DNA of 64,000 nucleotides, from the NCBI RefSeq assembly GCF_000170895.1, contig NZ_ABCS01000004.1, positions 120,848 to 184,847 on the forward strand, written 5' to 3'. This stretch comes from Plesiocystis pacifica SIR-1. GTDB taxonomy: Bacteria > Myxococcota_A > Polyangia > Nannocystales > Nannocystaceae. The translations under genes and the position numbers were made by a program. This document shows positions 61,200 to 64,000 of this stretch, piece by piece; the first letter of the stretch is position 1; every line of letters begins with the position of its first letter. Under the pieces are notes generated by a model, which worked only from the letters and a program-made list of their open reading frames with translations, was not told the origin of the DNA and did no database searches.

Positions 61200-61672
61200 G
61201 AGTGTGCCTCCGTGATGGTCAGGTGCAGGCCCTTGGAGCTGCCCTGGAAGCCCGCGAGATAGGAGGCGTTCTTGCCTCCCTGTTGACGGATGCTCTGGAC
61301 CTGGGCCTCGAGCTGATCGAGGACGCCCTCCCACAGCGCCGTCTGGACCATGCCGCCCCAGCGCGTGCGCAGACCGCTCGGGTCCTCGCCCTCGAGGGTG
61401 GAGGTCGCGACGAGGCCGTCGCCCTGCTTCGTGCGCCCGAGGAAGAAGGCCATCTCGACGGTCTCGCGCCCGGTTTGATCCGTCTCGAGATCCACGGAGG
61501 TCATCATCCAGCCGCCGTCGAGGCGGATGCGCAGGGTGGTGGGGTAGACGACGACGGACGAGCCGCGATCTTGCCAGATCACGTTCGTGCCCCGACGTCC
61601 TCCAGCCCAAAGGCGATTTTGCATGCTCACCTTCAGGGTGTTGACGGGGATCAGACGGTTGATATCAGCCAC
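61196..61672 (-). CDS. Giant-operon gene 1: 158-aa protein of unknown function
   Basis: GTG start 61672 (MADINRLIPVNTLKV); the open frame upstream of it is not protein-like. Small beta-rich protein: SMQNRLWAGGRRGTNVIWQD, then VVVYPTTLRIRLDGGWMMTS and METVEMAFFLGRTKQG-like strands, and a closing ASYLAGFQGSSKGLHLTITE. The stop overlaps the start of the 3493-aa gene by 4 nt. Being first and smallest, it could be a chaperone, cap or assembly starter for the large proteins; this is speculation. The 586-bp spacer to pyruvate kinase must hold the operon promoter. Confidence 0.75.
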   Translation of the reverse strand: MADINRLIPVNTLKVSMQNRLWAGGRRGTNVIWQDRGSSVVVYPTTLRIRLDGGWMMTSVDLETDQTGRETVEMAFFLGRTKQGDGLVATSTLEGEDPSGLRTRWGGMVQTALWEGVLDQLEAQVQSIRQQGGKNASYLAGFQGSSKGLHLTITEAHS

Positions 61673-62258
61673 GACGAGGGAGACTCCTGCGACAACGCAA
61701 CGGGAGCGCGACCTTAGCGCTGGGGCCAAAATACTGTCAACGAAATGGTTGCGGTGTAGCGACTCCGTGAACACAGAGCGTCACCAGTCGAATCGCTACC
61801 GGCTGGTCACAGGGAGGGCCCTGGGCGGACTCGGCCGAGGCGTTAGCGAGGCGTTAGCGAGGGCGACTCCGCAGTCGAGGTGCACAGTTCGAGAACGCCC
61901 CAAGTGTCTCGAAACCCAGCTGGGGCGGGGTTATTGGAGGTTGCGAACTCCGGGCAGGCGGGCCCCTTCGCTCGACCGGGGTTCGAGCGGGGTGCAGTGA
62001 TCGATGGATCATCATGAACCCAACCCCTCGACGGGGAGCGAGCAAAGAACTCCAGAAGAGCCCGACCAAATGTTCTCATTGAATGTGTGCACTGAATTTG
62101 GCTTTGCAGAGGAAATCGATACGGTAAATCTGATCTTCTTGGATCGTCGGGCACTCTTTTTCACAGGCCCGCTGGCCGTGTGTCCCTCCCGTGTGGGTCT
62201 CGTCACACATTCGCGAGGCTGGTGTCCGCGGCCCCCCCACCCCCCGAGCTGTGCCAAG
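61673..62258. other. 586-bp divergent intergenic region (giant operon / pyruvate kinase)
   Basis: No gene seen. The right half (62040-62160) is locally AT-rich, as expected for promoters of pyk and of the leftward operon. A tandem 11-bp repeat GAGGCGTTAGC x2 plus a partial third unit lies at about 61837-61866. An open frame runs from 62004 into pyk, but its first 85 codons look non-coding. Confidence 0.45.
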
Positions 62259-63716
<1,458 letters not shown>

Positions 63717-63756
63717 GTCGGGTTTATAAACCGCGTCCTCCAGTCCGGAGCGCCTT

Positions 63757-63838
63757 GCGAAGGTGGCGGAATTGGTAGACGCGCTAGACTAAGGATCTAG
63801 TGTCTTACGACGTGGGGGTTCAAGTCCCCCCCTTCGCA
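63757..63838 (+). tRNA. tRNA-Leu (anticodon AAG)
   Basis: An 82-nt class II tRNA. Acceptor GCGAAGG / CCTTCGC with A73, D-arm GCGGAATTGGTAGACGC, anticodon stem CTAGA / TCTAG enclosing the loop CTAAGGA, a long variable arm (GTC-TTAC-GAC) and T-arm GGGGG-TTCAAGT-CCCCC. Loop positions 34-36 read AAG, so it decodes CUU and, if A34 is deaminated to inosine, also CUC and CUA. CCA is not encoded. Long variable arm and A73 fit Leu identity. Confidence 0.93.
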
Positions 63839-63840
63839 CA

Positions 63841-63874
63841 AAAAGCCCGACCGCGGATGCGGTCGGGCTTTTTT
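63841..63874 (+). terminator. Intrinsic terminator after tRNA-Leu
   Basis: AAAAGCCCGACCGC / GCGGTCGGGCTTTTTT, a 14-bp stem with a GGAT loop and a T-run, starts 2 nt after the tRNA. The final 126 bp of the window beyond it are G-rich and contain nothing recognisable. Confidence 0.92.
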
Positions 63875-64000
63875 CCTTTTTGGCCCCCGTGGGCGGGGGG
63901 GACTGGGGGTGGCTGGTCCTCAAACTCGTTCGTGCCTTCGAGGGGGCATGTGGCCGCCCCCTGAAGGGGGCGTTGGCTTGGCGGGGGTGAGGGGGGGGTG

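Noticed and set aside
42956..61672. Possible contractile injection system, phage tail or Tc toxin
   Set aside because: No sheath, tube, spike, LysM, AAA, Rhs/YD-repeat or TcA/TcB-like motif is recognisable in the five proteins; only size and operon structure are similar.
61837..61866. GAGGCGTTAGC tandem repeat as an iteron or origin
   Set aside because: Only two full units, no DnaA boxes, no replication gene nearby.
62004..62258. An in-frame 85-codon N-terminal extension of pyruvate kinase
   Set aside because: Pyruvate kinases begin near MQLRRAKILGTLGP. The extension has a non-coding composition and overlaps the AT-rich promoter region.

Overview
The window is high-GC bacterial DNA with the character of a myxobacterium, most likely a Nannocystis/Plesiocystis/Enhygromyxa-type organism. 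The reasons are the many lipoproteins with long Ser/Thr/Asp/Glu/Gly-rich linkers after the lipid-attachment cysteine, a Hanks-type kinase fused to an ATPase-like and TPR region, an HSDL2-like short-chain dehydrogenase, a ferrochelatase with an inserted cysteine cluster, and several CDSs starting with GTG. The genus is an inference; no rRNA is present.

Layout. 1-7.7 kb: 3' end of a histidine kinase, an orphan RlaP/YcgL-like nucleotidyltransferase, three consecutive outer lipoproteins, a LysR regulator divergent from an NAD(P)H-binding reductase whose 5' end is fused to a hairpin repeat, a VOC protein and a large TPR lipoprotein. 7.8-12.9 kb: RarD permease, a second copy of the hairpin repeat, a two-subunit 3-oxoacid CoA-transferase, an unknown 153-aa protein and a lipoprotein. 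12.9-18.2 kb: two tightly coupled leftward enzymes (KAS III-like and ThDP-dependent), then a radical SAM/SPASM enzyme directly downstream of a zinc-ribbon, membrane-anchored protein ending in two KYGAP motifs. 18.3-25.1 kb: hemerythrin-like protein, a membrane protein, a DUF4157 (eCIS-core) protein with a C-terminal effector-like domain, a GH12-like lipoprotein, a sulfotransferase, a TauE/SafE permease and an EF-hand protein. 25.1-34.4 kb: the kinase/ATPase-like/TPR regulator, then a two-gene unit in which tandem TAXI-type binding domains are fused to a CASTOR/POLLUX-like channel together with a soluble RCK-like partner, then a repeat-rich lipoprotein. 34.5-42.6 kb: ferrochelatase, two SDRs, a cytochrome P450, a response regulator that begins in a 12-bp tandem repeat, an M61 peptidase and a lipoprotein.

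The dominant feature is a leftward operon of about 18.7 kb (61672 to 42956): five genes with 4-nt, 4-nt, 27-nt-gap and 1-nt-overlap junctions, encoding proteins of 158, 3493, 543, 422 and 1612 aa. The 3493-aa protein holds a DUF6603-type region, repeated beta-rich modules and a Lys/Pro/Gln repeat tail. None of the five has a visible signal peptide, and none looks like a phage tail, T6SS, Tc toxin or NRPS/PKS. This is the best candidate here for an undescribed multi-protein assembly.

The right end carries pyruvate kinase, a tRNA-Leu with the unusual AAG anticodon and a strong intrinsic terminator. No CRISPR array, rRNA operon, integrase or transposase was seen.
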